Source of the DNA: a virus
DNA length: 64,000 nucleotides
Strand: one strand, 5' to 3'
Virus record (IMG/VR): IMGVR_UViG_3300025141_010453
Coordinates: 30,013 to 94,012 of that record
Shown: one piece after another, positions 34,156-43,672 of the stretch
Numbering within the stretch: the first letter of the stretch is position 1
How the letters are laid out: the number at the start of each line of letters is the position of its first letter
Notes under the pieces: generated by a model
The model's input: the letters and a program-made list of their open reading frames with translations, nothing else
What the model was told of the DNA's origin: nothing
Database searches by the model: none
Program-made: the position numbers and the translations under genes

Positions 34156-34896
34156 TTAGTTCAAGTCCTCTAGGAGGCTCCTAACCCTAATATATGATTT
34201 TTTGGTGGAATTTAATCCTTTTATTTCATTTTTTACTTCAACTAATCTAGCTGAAAGACTATCATCTTTTGACTCTTTTAATAAAAAATTAATTTTATTT
34301 AATGTAACTTCTTTAACATTATTAAATTCGTTATTTAAGATGTCTTCTGTCATTAATAAAGTATTCTTTAGGATATTTTGTTGATTTTCTGTTAATGATT
34401 TATTATAAGCTTCTCCATATTTCTTAGATATTACATGAGAAAGTATCTTTGGGTTTTTAATTTTACCTGATGGTTTTTTAGTTTTTAACATATTTTCACT
34501 TAGAAACTTTTTTGATTTACTTACATTTTCTAAATTTGTGATACTGTCATTGAATACTATATTATCTATATTTTCATATATTTTATTAGATTTTTTACCG
34601 CATAATTCTTTTCTGTCAGATATAATCTTATTAATAATAGGAAGTACTTTGGTTAATTTGTTTTTATTAGTTCTTAGATAATTTATAGACTCATTGATGT
34701 ATTCTGTGGCTTCTTCTTGATTATCCACATAATTACTTTCTATTTCATTATATAAAGTAAAAAATTCTCTTAATACTTTAGAATACTTCATAGAACCCAT
34801 AATAACAGATAAATTCTTTTTAAACTTACTGCTATCTCTAAATGAATTCTCTAAAATACTGTCTATATTATTTTTATAGTGGCCGAAACTTTTCAT
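34156..34896 (-). CDS. Uncharacterised helical late protein
   Basis: A 246-residue, Lys/Asn/Ser-rich, mostly helical protein (MKSFGHYKNNIDSILENSF at the start). No known motif. A late motif variant lies 13 nt upstream. It follows the portal gene in a head operon and could be a head-internal protein or a tail-neck component. Confidence 0.6.
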   Translation of the reverse strand: MKSFGHYKNNIDSILENSFRDSSKFKKNLSVIMGSMKYSKVLREFFTLYNEIESNYVDNQEEATEYINESINYLRTNKNKLTKVLPIINKIISDRKELCGKKSNKIYENIDNIVFNDSITNLENVSKSKKFLSENMLKTKKPSGKIKNPKILSHVISKKYGEAYNKSLTENQQNILKNTLLMTEDILNNEFNNVKEVTLNKINFLLKESKDDSLSARLVEVKNEIKGLNSTKKSYIRVRSLLEDLN

Positions 34897-34909
34897 AAAT
34901 GTATTTTAT

Positions 34910-34917
34910 AATAAATA
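34910..34917 (-). promoter_or_regulatory. Late promoter variant TATTTATT (minus), 13 nt before ATG 34896
   Basis: Minus strand reads ATATTTATTATAAAATAC before the start codon. It sits in the 24-nt gap between the portal stop and this gene. Confidence 0.5.
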
Positions 34918-34920
34918 TAG

Positions 34921-36759
34921 TTAATCTTCTAATAATGACTCTACTTCTTCATTTATAGTTTCAATATTATTTTTAGTTTTATTAACTGCCTCATCTAAGC
35001 CATCTATTGACAATCCCTTTTTTTCCATTAATAATGGTAAACCTTTTTCTTTATTAAATTCTTCAGCTGCTGGTACTGGTTCTGTAACTTCTTCACCCGC
35101 TCCTGGTGCTTCTTCTTCAGGGCCACCCATATCAAATGCTGGTTCAGCTTCACTACCAGCGTCTAAACCTGGTTCTTCACCAGGTGTTTCCCCTGTATCG
35201 CCCCCTTCTGCTGTTGGTGGTTCACCATATAATTTATCTACTGTGTTGAATAGTCCTGTTTTCTTAATAACTTCTTTGGTGGTTTCTAACTCACCAGCTA
35301 AAGCTTTTTCAAATCGCTGTTGTTGTAAATCTAATTTAATTTCTTCATCACTCATACCTAATATAAACTTCTTAGCCCACGTAGCTGAAACAGGAGCAAT
35401 CCCACTTCCTGGGTCCCCCACTGCATCTTTATAAAGAGTGATTTTAGTTTGCCATTGTTCAAGTTTTAATAACTCTGCTTGAGTTGATGGATTTGTTAGT
35501 CCTAAAGAAAAATTTTCTAATTCGTCTTCAAACCCTAACACATATAAATGGATAATAGCTATTTTATTTAATTCTTGTACTATAGCTTTTTGGATTCGAT
35601 TTATTGTTCGGGCAAATCTAATATCTAATAATGCTAGATTTTTACCTTCCCCTACTACTTCTTCAAAACCTAAAAATGCTTTAGGTATTCTAAGAGCTGC
35701 AAGTAATTTTTTCTGTATATATTCTATATCCGCTATTTCACTCAAATTAGTAGCTCCAGGTAAAGTATCTATAGGACTTGCTGCTGCCGGGTCTCTTACG
35801 GGAATAAAATAATCTTGGTCTACTGCCATCTGATTCATTCTTAAATCAACATTACCATTCTGTGGGTCTACTACTGGGTCCCTTTTAAATTTATTTGCTA
35901 CTTTTTGGATATAAGCTTCCACATCTTTATCATCCATATTTCCAACAAATACTTTAAATACTCTTCTTTCTGGTGCTCTAGAGGTTCTATATACTAGCAT
36001 AGCGTCTTCCGCTAAAAGTAATTGTTTCCAAATTCTTCTACACTTCTCTAACATAGAAGTACCATAAGGCAATCTTCTATCATCACCTAATAATCTGAAA
36101 TGAGCAATTTCCCATGAATTAAATTTAAGTTCTTTTTCTCTCCATTTAAATTCTACTTGATGAGCCTTTGGGTCATCATTACTTATTTGATTTAAATAGC
36201 TGTGACCCTCACTTCTTTCCATTTCCAAATTTGGCAGTTGATTACACCCTATAATTCCTTTTTCTGGGTCAATTTTAAGATACACAAAATTATCACCATA
36301 TTTACATGTATTACGTATCCACATCGGTAAATTTGTAGTGATATCTAAAACATTATTAAATAAATCACCTAAAATAGATTTAATTCTAGTAGATTCTGAA
36401 TATAAAGTTAATACATAACCTTTTTCAGATGGGGTTGTTGCTTCTTCCGCATATATATCTAATGCTGCTGAAATTTCAGGTGTAAACTCCATAGATTCAT
36501 AATCATAATATGATGCCAATCTTGTTGGTTCATAATATATTGATTTAGTATATAATTCGTTATCTATTTTTTGCCATTGATTGGCTAAGTATAGGGACTG
36601 TTGAATTTGTAATTTTTCCTTTTCAAATTCAGTTTTAGAATCTGTTTTTAAGATATCTTGAGACCCTAATTTAAATTTTTGATACGTAGGTTCAGGTGCT
36701 GTTGGTCCCGCGGGGCCAAATAATTTAGCGAGCCTTTGGTATATTGTTAAGTTTGCCAT
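34921..36759 (-). CDS. Portal vertex protein, T4 gp20-like
   Basis: A 612-residue portal. MLVYRTSRAPERRVFKV (about residues 260-276) is the most conserved gp20 block, preceded by YGTSMLEKCRRIWKQLLLAED. The IEYIQKKLLAALRIPKAFLG segment and the QKAIVQELNKIAIIHLY helix complete the wing/stem region. The last roughly 90 residues are Gly/Glu/Pro-rich and acidic, longer than usual and possibly removed or disordered. The portal ring forms the DNA entry vertex and docks the terminase encoded next upstream. Confidence 0.94.
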   Translation of the reverse strand: MANLTIYQRLAKLFGPAGPTAPEPTYQKFKLGSQDILKTDSKTEFEKEKLQIQQSLYLANQWQKIDNELYTKSIYYEPTRLASYYDYESMEFTPEISAALDIYAEEATTPSEKGYVLTLYSESTRIKSILGDLFNNVLDITTNLPMWIRNTCKYGDNFVYLKIDPEKGIIGCNQLPNLEMERSEGHSYLNQISNDDPKAHQVEFKWREKELKFNSWEIAHFRLLGDDRRLPYGTSMLEKCRRIWKQLLLAEDAMLVYRTSRAPERRVFKVFVGNMDDKDVEAYIQKVANKFKRDPVVDPQNGNVDLRMNQMAVDQDYFIPVRDPAAASPIDTLPGATNLSEIADIEYIQKKLLAALRIPKAFLGFEEVVGEGKNLALLDIRFARTINRIQKAIVQELNKIAIIHLYVLGFEDELENFSLGLTNPSTQAELLKLEQWQTKITLYKDAVGDPGSGIAPVSATWAKKFILGMSDEEIKLDLQQQRFEKALAGELETTKEVIKKTGLFNTVDKLYGEPPTAEGGDTGETPGEEPGLDAGSEAEPAFDMGGPEEEAPGAGEEVTEPVPAAEEFNKEKGLPLLMEKKGLSIDGLDEAVNKTKNNIETINEEVESLLED

Positions 36760-36783
36760 ATTGTTTAATAATACTGATTATAT

Positions 36784-36791
36784 TATAAATA
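36784..36791 (-). promoter_or_regulatory. Late promoter motif TATTTATA (minus), 24 nt before the portal ATG
   Basis: Minus strand TTACTATTTATAATATAATC; located in the terminase-portal gap. Confidence 0.55.
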
Positions 36792-36803
36792 GTAAATTAT
36801 TTC

Positions 36804-38543
36804 CTATCGGAATTTCCCAAATAACCACGCGTTATCTTTATATAATTGTTTCATATCATTATTATGGTTTCCAGGATGGCCAAATATGCCTTGATTCTGT
36901 TGCGGTCTCCTATGTTCTGGTTCCGATGTTGTTATAGTGTCACTAGTAGTCCAACTTTCTAACATGGCTTTTGTTAAATTATCAGCTTTATGTAAATCTG
37001 TAAATGAATGTTCACCAACATATAAAGCCATGGCTAATGCCATAATTAAATCATCATGTTTTCCTTTCATGTGATTTGGTCTACCATTTAGATATACAAA
37101 TGTATGCATTTCATTTAATAACCTTTTAGACCTAACAATAAATTTATGCCTTAAAGCCTCTTCAAAAGAAGAAATTATTTGTACACGTTTATTATTAAAT
37201 GCAATTCCAGGAACTTTAGTAACTGAATTAGGATTATATTTCCACTTATCCGCGGTGTTAGTCCCTTCTACATACAAATCTTTATATCCTAACTCTTGTA
37301 ATTTTCTAGAAGTTGCGACACCCATACCACCAGTTATATCTGTTACCACATATGCATTATACATACTACCCCATTTATATATTATATCAGCTGCTAAATC
37401 TGGGGGTATTTTGCCTAGATATTCTGCAACTTGGCATCTATCATCAAAATCAATTATGACTATTGAAGTGAAATCTTCGGAATCTCCCCTACTTACATCA
37501 CACCCTAAAATATATCTATGACCTTTAATTGGTTTTTCCCATATCCACATTTGATTTCCAACAAACATATTTTCTGGTTCTCTAATATATTCATTTTTTA
37601 TTTTTTCTATTGTCTCAACTGGTACTACATTATCTCCAGAACCTAAGAAAGCACTTTCTAACTCTTGTTGTATTTTTCTTCTATCATATTTAAGTTTTTT
37701 TACCATATTCTCAAACCAAGAAGAACATGGTTTATACCCATTTTGGACTAATTCATCGAATCTATCTAAACGTTTTTCATGCACAAATTCATCCTCATTA
37801 TAATCTTCCATATTTAATAAAAAATGTACAATATCATTTGTCTTAACCCAAAAAATGTCTTTGGTGAACCTAGGGTCCTTTTGCCAATGTAATTCTGATA
37901 TAACAAAGCTGTTAAGACCTTTTACCGCTTGTTCATAGATTTCATAATAAATTTTATCATACCCATTTGGGGTAGATATAACTATAACTTTACCTCCCGT
38001 AGATAGGGATGCCATACACGCTGCCCAAAAATCATCACCAGCTTCAATATACGCTGCTTCATCAAATATTAATGTCGTTGGGGTGTATCCTCTTAAAGCA
38101 TCTACTGAGGTCGCAACAGCTTTTATCTCACAACCATTATTTAATTTAAAATGTTTTTGTGAATCTTTGTCTTTGGAAAATCCTACCTTAATCCAATCGG
38201 GCCATTGATTTAAAAACCCTCTAACTTTATTGGCAAATTCTTGAGCTGTATCTAATTTATTAGCAATTATAAGAACTTTTTCAGGTCGTGTTTTTGAAGC
38301 GAACTGAAGATTCTTAGAAATCCATGCTGCAGTTGCTGTGGATACTCCTGCTTGTCTATACTTTTTTACTATATTATCATTATATTTTTCAAAATTAGTT
38401 AACATCATTTCCTGTTCTGGAAATAATATAAAAGGAACATACCTAGATTGAGTATTGTCGTAAGTTTCTAAATAAGTTTTAATGGCATAATTAGTGTCTT
38501 GTAAGCACTTCGCATATTCCTGTATTAACTCTTGTTTGTCCAT
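36804..38543 (-). CDS. terL: Terminase large subunit, T4 gp17-like
   Basis: A 579-residue DNA-packaging motor. KKYRQAGVSTATAAWI (about 60-75) is the ATPase P-loop but lacks the Gly-Lys of classical Walker A, a variation seen in Terminase_6 relatives. TTLIFDEAAYIE is Walker B, and IVISTPNG is the coupling motif. The nuclease domain has ILGCDVSRGDSEDFTSIVI with catalytic Asp, VVTDITGGMG, and HDDLIMALAMAL. It cuts concatemers and pumps DNA through the portal. A small subunit was not identified with confidence in the window. Confidence 0.94.
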   Translation of the reverse strand: MDKQELIQEYAKCLQDTNYAIKTYLETYDNTQSRYVPFILFPEQEMMLTNFEKYNDNIVKKYRQAGVSTATAAWISKNLQFASKTRPEKVLIIANKLDTAQEFANKVRGFLNQWPDWIKVGFSKDKDSQKHFKLNNGCEIKAVATSVDALRGYTPTTLIFDEAAYIEAGDDFWAACMASLSTGGKVIVISTPNGYDKIYYEIYEQAVKGLNSFVISELHWQKDPRFTKDIFWVKTNDIVHFLLNMEDYNEDEFVHEKRLDRFDELVQNGYKPCSSWFENMVKKLKYDRRKIQQELESAFLGSGDNVVPVETIEKIKNEYIREPENMFVGNQMWIWEKPIKGHRYILGCDVSRGDSEDFTSIVIIDFDDRCQVAEYLGKIPPDLAADIIYKWGSMYNAYVVTDITGGMGVATSRKLQELGYKDLYVEGTNTADKWKYNPNSVTKVPGIAFNNKRVQIISSFEEALRHKFIVRSKRLLNEMHTFVYLNGRPNHMKGKHDDLIMALAMALYVGEHSFTDLHKADNLTKAMLESWTTSDTITTSEPEHRRPQQNQGIFGHPGNHNNDMKQLYKDNAWLFGKFR

Positions 38544-38547
38544 ATGC

Positions 38548-38555
38548 TATAAATA
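38548..38555 (-). promoter_or_regulatory. Late promoter motif TATTTATA (minus), 4 nt before the terminase ATG
   Basis: Minus strand GATATTTATAgcatATG. The 4-nt spacing predicts a leaderless terminase mRNA. Confidence 0.6.
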
Positions 38556-38574
38556 TCGGAAAATTATTAACCTT

Positions 38575-39909
38575 TTACAAGTTGTATAAAAAGTCTTTTT
38601 CTGCTTGAGTTAATGAATCCATACCACTTTTATTTATTTTATCTAGTATCGTATCCATATCTAATTCGCCTTCTGGCTCTGGGAGGGGAGGAAGGTCTAC
38701 CCCTAAATCTGTAGGTTCTGATATTTCTCCGGAAACATCTTCATAATCTTCATCTTTAAGTTGTTTGACTATATCATCAATCATTTGTTTTACTGTATCT
38801 TTACCTTTTTGGGTGCCGGAAAGTATTTCTTTAGCTAAAGTTAAGAATTCTTCTGCTTCTAATTTTACAAATTTATAATAAAAATAATTCTTGATTCTTT
38901 TCTGTTCGTCTACATCAAAGAAATTGTCTGGGTATACTTCAAGGAACTTTTCCCAAATTATAGGACCTAGTCTTAAATCCCACACTTCTGCTGGGAGGGT
39001 ATCCTCCATCCCAATCACTTCTTCTGCCATATCTGGGTCTGATGGTAGTCCGTGAGCAGAAACATATTCCATAACACCTTTATATAGTTCATGAACTAAA
39101 ATAGGAAACATTAAACCTTTTGCTTTAATCGTTGGTGGGTCTGTTTTTAAATCTAGTTCTTCTTTACCAGCCATTGCTTGTTCGGCTCCACCACCACCAA
39201 TCATACCTTCCATATCCGGCATTACCCAATAAAGTAAATCATTAACTGACATTACTATAGAGTATAACCCCACTAAATCTGGGTCAATTTCATCTAATTT
39301 TTCTCGAATTAAATGATACATATAATGAGCTTTTTTTGAAGAACCTTGTATTAGGGAATTTATAAATCTTCTTTTTTGTTTCTCTAAATCTAATTTTTGT
39401 AGTCTCTTAGCAGCTTCATCTTCCATTTCAAAATTGGGAAATTCTAACTCCTTCTTTTTCTTTTTTTCTTTAGGCTTTGTCTGCATACCTTCTGTTGTTG
39501 GTTTTTCCAACTTGGCGTCAAATTGTAAATCACCTTCTGGGATACCCATCTCACCAACAACTAGTTCTACAGCTAAATCTTCTAGAACTTGTTTATTCTG
39601 TGATTCAATCTGCATTACTCTTTGTGCTGCTTGCATTAACATTGGTTGTAACGACATTAAAGTTTGTGGGTCTATATTCTCCACACCTGTAGCGTCTTTT
39701 ACTTTTTGTACCACATCTTGAAATCTTTGTGAGGCCATTAACTCCTCGAAGTTATCTGGAATACCGTCTTTGTCTACATCTGGAAATGCTTGGTGCCCAC
39801 CTAATGGGTGTTCTTGTGAACGTAACTTTTGTTCAATGTCAGGAGACATTCTTTCACTTCTATCACCATAGTCTATTGGGGGTGCTTCATGTAATTTTTT
39901 CTTAGCCAT
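38575..39909 (-). CDS. Acidic late protein with EF-hand-like loop and Bacteroidetes-type C-terminal helix pair
   Basis: A 444-residue protein of unknown function. PDVDKDGIPDNFEELM (about 43-58) resembles a calcium-binding DxDxDG loop. A basic KPKEKKKKKELEF stretch follows near 150. The last residues (ILDKINKSGMDSLTQAEKD) match a helix pair common at the C-terminus of Bacteroidetes rhomboid and other proteins, an unusual find in a phage. KLHE|A near the start fits protease trimming. It overlaps the next gene by 8 nt. A neck or head-accessory role is inferred from position. Confidence 0.6.
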   Translation of the reverse strand: MAKKKLHEAPPIDYGDRSERMSPDIEQKLRSQEHPLGGHQAFPDVDKDGIPDNFEELMASQRFQDVVQKVKDATGVENIDPQTLMSLQPMLMQAAQRVMQIESQNKQVLEDLAVELVVGEMGIPEGDLQFDAKLEKPTTEGMQTKPKEKKKKKELEFPNFEMEDEAAKRLQKLDLEKQKRRFINSLIQGSSKKAHYMYHLIREKLDEIDPDLVGLYSIVMSVNDLLYWVMPDMEGMIGGGGAEQAMAGKEELDLKTDPPTIKAKGLMFPILVHELYKGVMEYVSAHGLPSDPDMAEEVIGMEDTLPAEVWDLRLGPIIWEKFLEVYPDNFFDVDEQKRIKNYFYYKFVKLEAEEFLTLAKEILSGTQKGKDTVKQMIDDIVKQLKDEDYEDVSGEISEPTDLGVDLPPLPEPEGELDMDTILDKINKSGMDSLTQAEKDFLYNL

Positions 39910-40921
39910 GTTGGGTTAGAGCTTTACCCAAATTTGTAGAAGTTAACCAATCTGGTAATGTACTTTTATTTTTTGCTTTAGGTTTTGGTGTGGTTTTTGG
40001 TCTTTCGAATGGCCCTCTTCTTTTTTTCTCCCCTGGTCTACTTGGTGCTATGGTTGGGGTTTTTAATGGTGGTGGGGCAGTAGTTGCTTCTGGTGCTCCA
40101 ATATATTCTCCTTCATCGTCTCTGTCCGTTTCACTTAACTCCATACTCCCCAGTGGGTTTCCATCTAATTTTATATTACCAGCAGGGCAAATATTTAACT
40201 CAATCACTTGTTCACTTTCTGGGGCTTGTAAATAACCATTTAAATGGCCATCATCATCAAACCCATCAACCTCTACATTCATTGGTGGTACCATTTCTCT
40301 AGCTATTTCTACAACATTGGCAAATGAATCTTTTTGGTCTTCAGTACCTATTGTATACGGGTCATCTGAATCTGAAACATCACCACATCCTGTATGTTCT
40401 TGTATTGTTTTTATGAAATTTGCTTTAGTGATTTCTGGTTTTTGTTTAGACTCAACTAAATCTAATATCCAATCTTCTAATGCTTTTTGTTCGTTAACAT
40501 ACTCTGGTAAGTTTTTGTAATCTTGTGGGGTCATTTTGGATGCTAATTTTTCAGCTGCTGCCGGATTAACAGCATAAAGGTATTTTTGTTGAGCTTTAGA
40601 AGCAAAGTCTTCTTCTACTTCTTTGGGTAATTCTACTAATAATGGTACCCCGTCTATCTCAGCATCAGGATTTCCCGTATCGTCGGTTTCTATATTTTTT
40701 ATTTCTTCACTAACTTCCTCATCCACCTCTGTTTCATCTGCTTGGGCTCGCAAATTGGCAGCCAACTGTTGGTTTAATAACTTTTCATCGTCTTTTAAAG
40801 TTTCTGTGAATAATTTTTTTCCTAATGTTGTTAATTGTTGGTCTGAAAATAAAGATAGGGTCCTATGTGTGAACCCTTCATTTATAAATTTTTTAATTAG
40901 TTGTTTTCTGTTGTCTGACAT
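39902..40921 (-). CDS. Acidic, Pro-rich late protein of unknown function
   Basis: About 339 residues from ATG 40921; a TTG at 40939 is less likely. It starts SDNRKQLIKKFINEGFTHRT, has acidic middle segments, and ends with a proline- and lysine-rich tail (KRRGPFERPKTTPKPKAKN). No catalytic motif. It overlaps the gene upstream by 29 nt and the one downstream by 8 nt, forming a coupled run leading to the terminase. Confidence 0.6.
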   Translation of the reverse strand: MSDNRKQLIKKFINEGFTHRTLSLFSDQQLTTLGKKLFTETLKDDEKLLNQQLAANLRAQADETEVDEEVSEEIKNIETDDTGNPDAEIDGVPLLVELPKEVEEDFASKAQQKYLYAVNPAAAEKLASKMTPQDYKNLPEYVNEQKALEDWILDLVESKQKPEITKANFIKTIQEHTGCGDVSDSDDPYTIGTEDQKDSFANVVEIAREMVPPMNVEVDGFDDDGHLNGYLQAPESEQVIELNICPAGNIKLDGNPLGSMELSETDRDDEGEYIGAPEATTAPPPLKTPTIAPSRPGEKKRRGPFERPKTTPKPKAKNKSTLPDWLTSTNLGKALTQHG

Positions 40922-41318
40922 GCTCGAATTTTTTATCAAATTTTAATATTATATCTCTGGAATATAATTTATCTTTAACTTTTTCTAATTCATCCCCAAA
41001 ATGAAAAACTAATCTTTCCTCTTCGTCATTCTCATATTCATCTTCATAAGTTTCCCACCCTAAAGCTATTACATTATCTAGAGCGTGTTCCATACTAAAA
41101 TAATCGGAGTTTTGGACTAGGTCCAATTTAATACTGGTGTTGTTCAGTACTCCTACCATTTTAATATATTTTAATTCTGGAGGTCCGGGTTTTCCATGTG
41201 CTGGTATTGTATCCCAATCTTCTCCCCATAATTCTTCTGTCTCACTACCAAATATAAATTCATAAATGTTCTCATTCTTGTAGTTTGGGCCGAGCTCATT
41301 TATAAATAAAAGTTTCAT
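40893..41318 (-). CDS. Uncharacterised small acidic protein
   Basis: A 141-residue protein, not recognised. It begins MKLLFINELGPNYKNENIYEF. LGPNYKxxxxYEFxF-type starts are frequent among conserved T4-like phage hypothetical proteins. No signal peptide. One base separates it from the upstream acidic gene. Confidence 0.6.
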   Translation of the reverse strand: MKLLFINELGPNYKNENIYEFIFGSETEELWGEDWDTIPAHGKPGPPELKYIKMVGVLNNTSIKLDLVQNSDYFSMEHALDNVIALGWETYEDEYENDEEERLVFHFGDELEKVKDKLYSRDIILKFDKKFEHVRQQKTTN

Positions 41319-41319
41319 A

Positions 41320-42477
41320 TTATTTTATATTCCCGTCTTTTTTTACTATTACTTTTTTTTCTGGTGATGATAATATTACCTCACCTTTTTTTGTTTTACC
41401 TTCTACTTTAAATTCTTTATTTTCTTTAATAATTTTTTTAGCCCCTAATTCTTGTTCTATAGTATTTGTATTTTCAACTATTTGTTTTTCTTTTACTACT
41501 TTACTAAGTCGTGACTCTAAATACTCTTTAGGTGATTTTTTAGGCGTTTCTACTGTATTTTTTTTTTCGATATAAGCTTCCAAAAGATTACCTATTCTAT
41601 TTTTTAATGATTCCATTGCTAATTCCTCTTCGTCTTCAACATCAACATCCATTTCTTCATCTCCCATCTCCATATCTTCACCACCCATCTCATCTTCAAT
41701 ATCTACATCTACATCCATTTCTTCTTCATCACCATAAGCAGCTTCCTCATCTTCTTCAAATCTATCTAAAACATCCTCTCTATCCTCATCATCTAAATTT
41801 TCTAATTCCACAGCAGAAATAATAGAATTTAATACATATTTAATATCTGCACTTCCCATTTCTTCTTCTACATCACGAAGTTTTTGGCCTAATTTACCGG
41901 TTAGTTTTTGAATGGATTTCATAAATCCTTCCATGTCTTCTTCTCCTCCCATTTCGTCTTCAACATCAACATCAACATCTATTTCTTCATCTCCCATATC
42001 GTCTTCCATATCCATATCTATTTCTTCATCTCCCATATCGTCTCCCATATCCATATCTATTTCTTCATCACCACCTTCATCTGGAACATTTAAAACAAAT
42101 TTTTCTTGTTCGTCCATTTCTTCATCATACATACCATCTCCCATTCCCTCGTTATATTCTTCATTAAGAGGTTTAAAGATTAGATTCATTCTTTTAAGAG
42201 CTGACGAATAACTTTTAAAACGGTCTTTTTTCTTATTCATAAAACCACTAACGTAATCTAGTTCTGACTCAGTAATTCCGCATTTTAAATAATATCCATC
42301 TTTTTCGTAAATTATAGCGTAAGTATTTCCATCAGCAGCTTTCTTACTAAAGGAATTAGTTTCTACATGATACTCATCATTTTTAGTTACTTCTCCGTAA
42401 CGAGCGATTTCCATGATTCTTTTAATCTTATCGTCTCCTTTTAATTTTTCACTTCCTATAGGTTTTAGTCTTCCCAT
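41320..42477 (-). CDS. Acidic repeat protein (Asp/Glu/Met-rich)
   Basis: A 385-residue protein. Residues about 120-185 and 240-285 are built of degenerate units such as GDEEIDMDMGDDMGDEEID, giving long runs of Asp and Glu with periodic Met. A basic C-terminal segment follows (about 295-385). Such proteins bind cations or basic proteins, and in phages may be scaffold-like or internal. It resembles the acidic scaffold candidate at 31476 in composition only. Confidence 0.6.
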   Translation of the reverse strand: MGRLKPIGSEKLKGDDKIKRIMEIARYGEVTKNDEYHVETNSFSKKAADGNTYAIIYEKDGYYLKCGITESELDYVSGFMNKKKDRFKSYSSALKRMNLIFKPLNEEYNEGMGDGMYDEEMDEQEKFVLNVPDEGGDEEIDMDMGDDMGDEEIDMDMEDDMGDEEIDVDVDVEDEMGGEEDMEGFMKSIQKLTGKLGQKLRDVEEEMGSADIKYVLNSIISAVELENLDDEDREDVLDRFEEDEEAAYGDEEEMDVDVDIEDEMGGEDMEMGDEEMDVDVEDEEELAMESLKNRIGNLLEAYIEKKNTVETPKKSPKEYLESRLSKVVKEKQIVENTNTIEQELGAKKIIKENKEFKVEGKTKKGEVILSSPEKKVIVKKDGNIK

Positions 42478-42504
42478 TTTATTTTGTTTTAATTTTATTT
42501 TATT

Positions 42505-42870
42505 TTAATTATTTAAATTTCCTCCACCAATAAATGTTGGTGCAAAAGATGCTGTTCCACCTGAATAATACACACTTACTGAAGCATCAGTTATACCAGT
42601 CATTGGTGAGTTACATGAACAATCATAACATAAAAAATATACCCCAACAGGAGCTGCTGTTAACTGACCTGGTTTCACCAATAAATCAATACTTGCACCT
42701 TCTTGGTCTAAACTATAACTTACTCCACCTATAGTGAATGTCGCTGTGCCTGCACTAGCTACTATAGTAGTACACGCCCAATTTTTATAAGCGGTGGCTC
42801 TACTATCATAAAGCGTAGTGCCTCCAATAGGTGTGGTTGGGATGGAACTTCCTCCGTAATTGCCTGACAT
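42505..42870 (-). CDS. Small beta-rich virion protein, possible decoration protein
   Basis: A 121-residue protein dominated by Gly, Ser, Thr and Ala (SGNYGGSSIPTTPIGGTT). FLCYDCSC holds a tight Cys cluster. The composition and length resemble small head-decoration or tail proteins. It has a late motif variant 18 nt upstream and is followed by the acidic repeat gene. Confidence 0.55.
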   Translation of the reverse strand: MSGNYGGSSIPTTPIGGTTLYDSRATAYKNWACTTIVASAGTATFTIGGVSYSLDQEGASIDLLVKPGQLTAAPVGVYFLCYDCSCNSPMTGITDASVSVYYSGGTASFAPTFIGGGNLNN

Positions 42871-42888
42871 AATTAATTATTATTTATT

Positions 42889-42896
42889 AATAAATA
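42889..42896 (-). promoter_or_regulatory. Late promoter variant TATTTATT (minus), 18 nt before ATG 42870
   Basis: Minus strand ATATTTATTAATAAATAA; the only motif seen for the coupled run 42870 to 38575. Confidence 0.5.
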
Positions 42897-42899
42897 TAC

Positions 42900-43646
42900 T
42901 TAAATAGTAGAAACATTTTCTTCTAATGTAAGATTTTTATCTATAAGGTAATTTCTAACGTCATTTAATTTTTTTAAGTACTCATTTCGACGTAAAAACT
43001 TAAATGTAAGGTTTTCATAAGAATATTCACCTTTATCTTCTAAACCACTTCCTCTATATTTTTTCATCTTGTTTTTAAACTTTTCAATGTTCTTTAAAAC
43101 AGCGTCAGGGTCTTCTCTTTTTGCGTCTACTTCGAACCGGTCTATTTGGTTCATCCAGTTTTTAGCTTTACTAAGAATTTTTTTAGAATCTATATGTACT
43201 TCTTCTTTATTCGGTTCTACAATCCATTCATTATATAGAACAGAGTATACCCCACTTGCAAAATGCTCTTCACTATTATCTTGCACATAAATTTCTACAT
43301 CAAATCCTTTAACAGTGATAGCCCTCAAAGAATTCCAAATCATTCTTCTACTATCTAAATACTTTTTTAATAAGGGGTCGGATTGGGAGTCAAAATCCAT
43401 TAAGATGTGTAAATCAGCGTCTGAGAATTGAGACCAGTTGAAATTTGATAGTGAACCAGTTAAAGTAACATCATCTATATCAAGTTCTATATCTACAAAC
43501 TCTATATAATTTTCAACAATGCCCAATAAAGAAATCCTGACCTCTGGCTTCATTTTATAGTTTTCACCATCTGAATACCAAATATCAGGATTAAGTTCTT
43601 CTTGCACCTTAAAACTACTAATAATATTTTTGTTAGAACTTTCCAT
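42900..43646 (-). CDS. Nucleotidyltransferase-fold protein
   Basis: A 248-residue protein. VTLTGSLSNFNWSQFSDADL gives the Pol-beta superfamily G-S plus D-x-D pattern, and KGFDVEIYVQD adds the third Asp-containing strand. Proteins of this type recur in T4-like marine phages without assigned function. It might transfer a nucleotide to RNA, DNA or protein. The acidic triad appears intact, so it is probably active. Confidence 0.72.
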   Translation of the reverse strand: MESSNKNIISSFKVQEELNPDIWYSDGENYKMKPEVRISLLGIVENYIEFVDIELDIDDVTLTGSLSNFNWSQFSDADLHILMDFDSQSDPLLKKYLDSRRMIWNSLRAITVKGFDVEIYVQDNSEEHFASGVYSVLYNEWIVEPNKEEVHIDSKKILSKAKNWMNQIDRFEVDAKREDPDAVLKNIEKFKNKMKKYRGSGLEDKGEYSYENLTFKFLRRNEYLKKLNDVRNYLIDKNLTLEENVSTI

Positions 43647-43650
43647 ATAT

Positions 43651-43658
43651 TATAAATA
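43651..43658 (-). promoter_or_regulatory. Late promoter motif TATTTATA (minus), 4 nt before ATG 43646
   Basis: Minus strand CTATATTTATAatatATGG, the same 4-nt spacing as the terminase gene. Confidence 0.6.
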
Positions 43659-43672
43659 TAGATAAAAAAAGT

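Noticed and set aside
41908-42211. Plus-strand low-complexity ORFs opposite the acidic repeat gene
   Set aside because: Shadow of the Asp/Glu/Met codon repeats on the minus strand.
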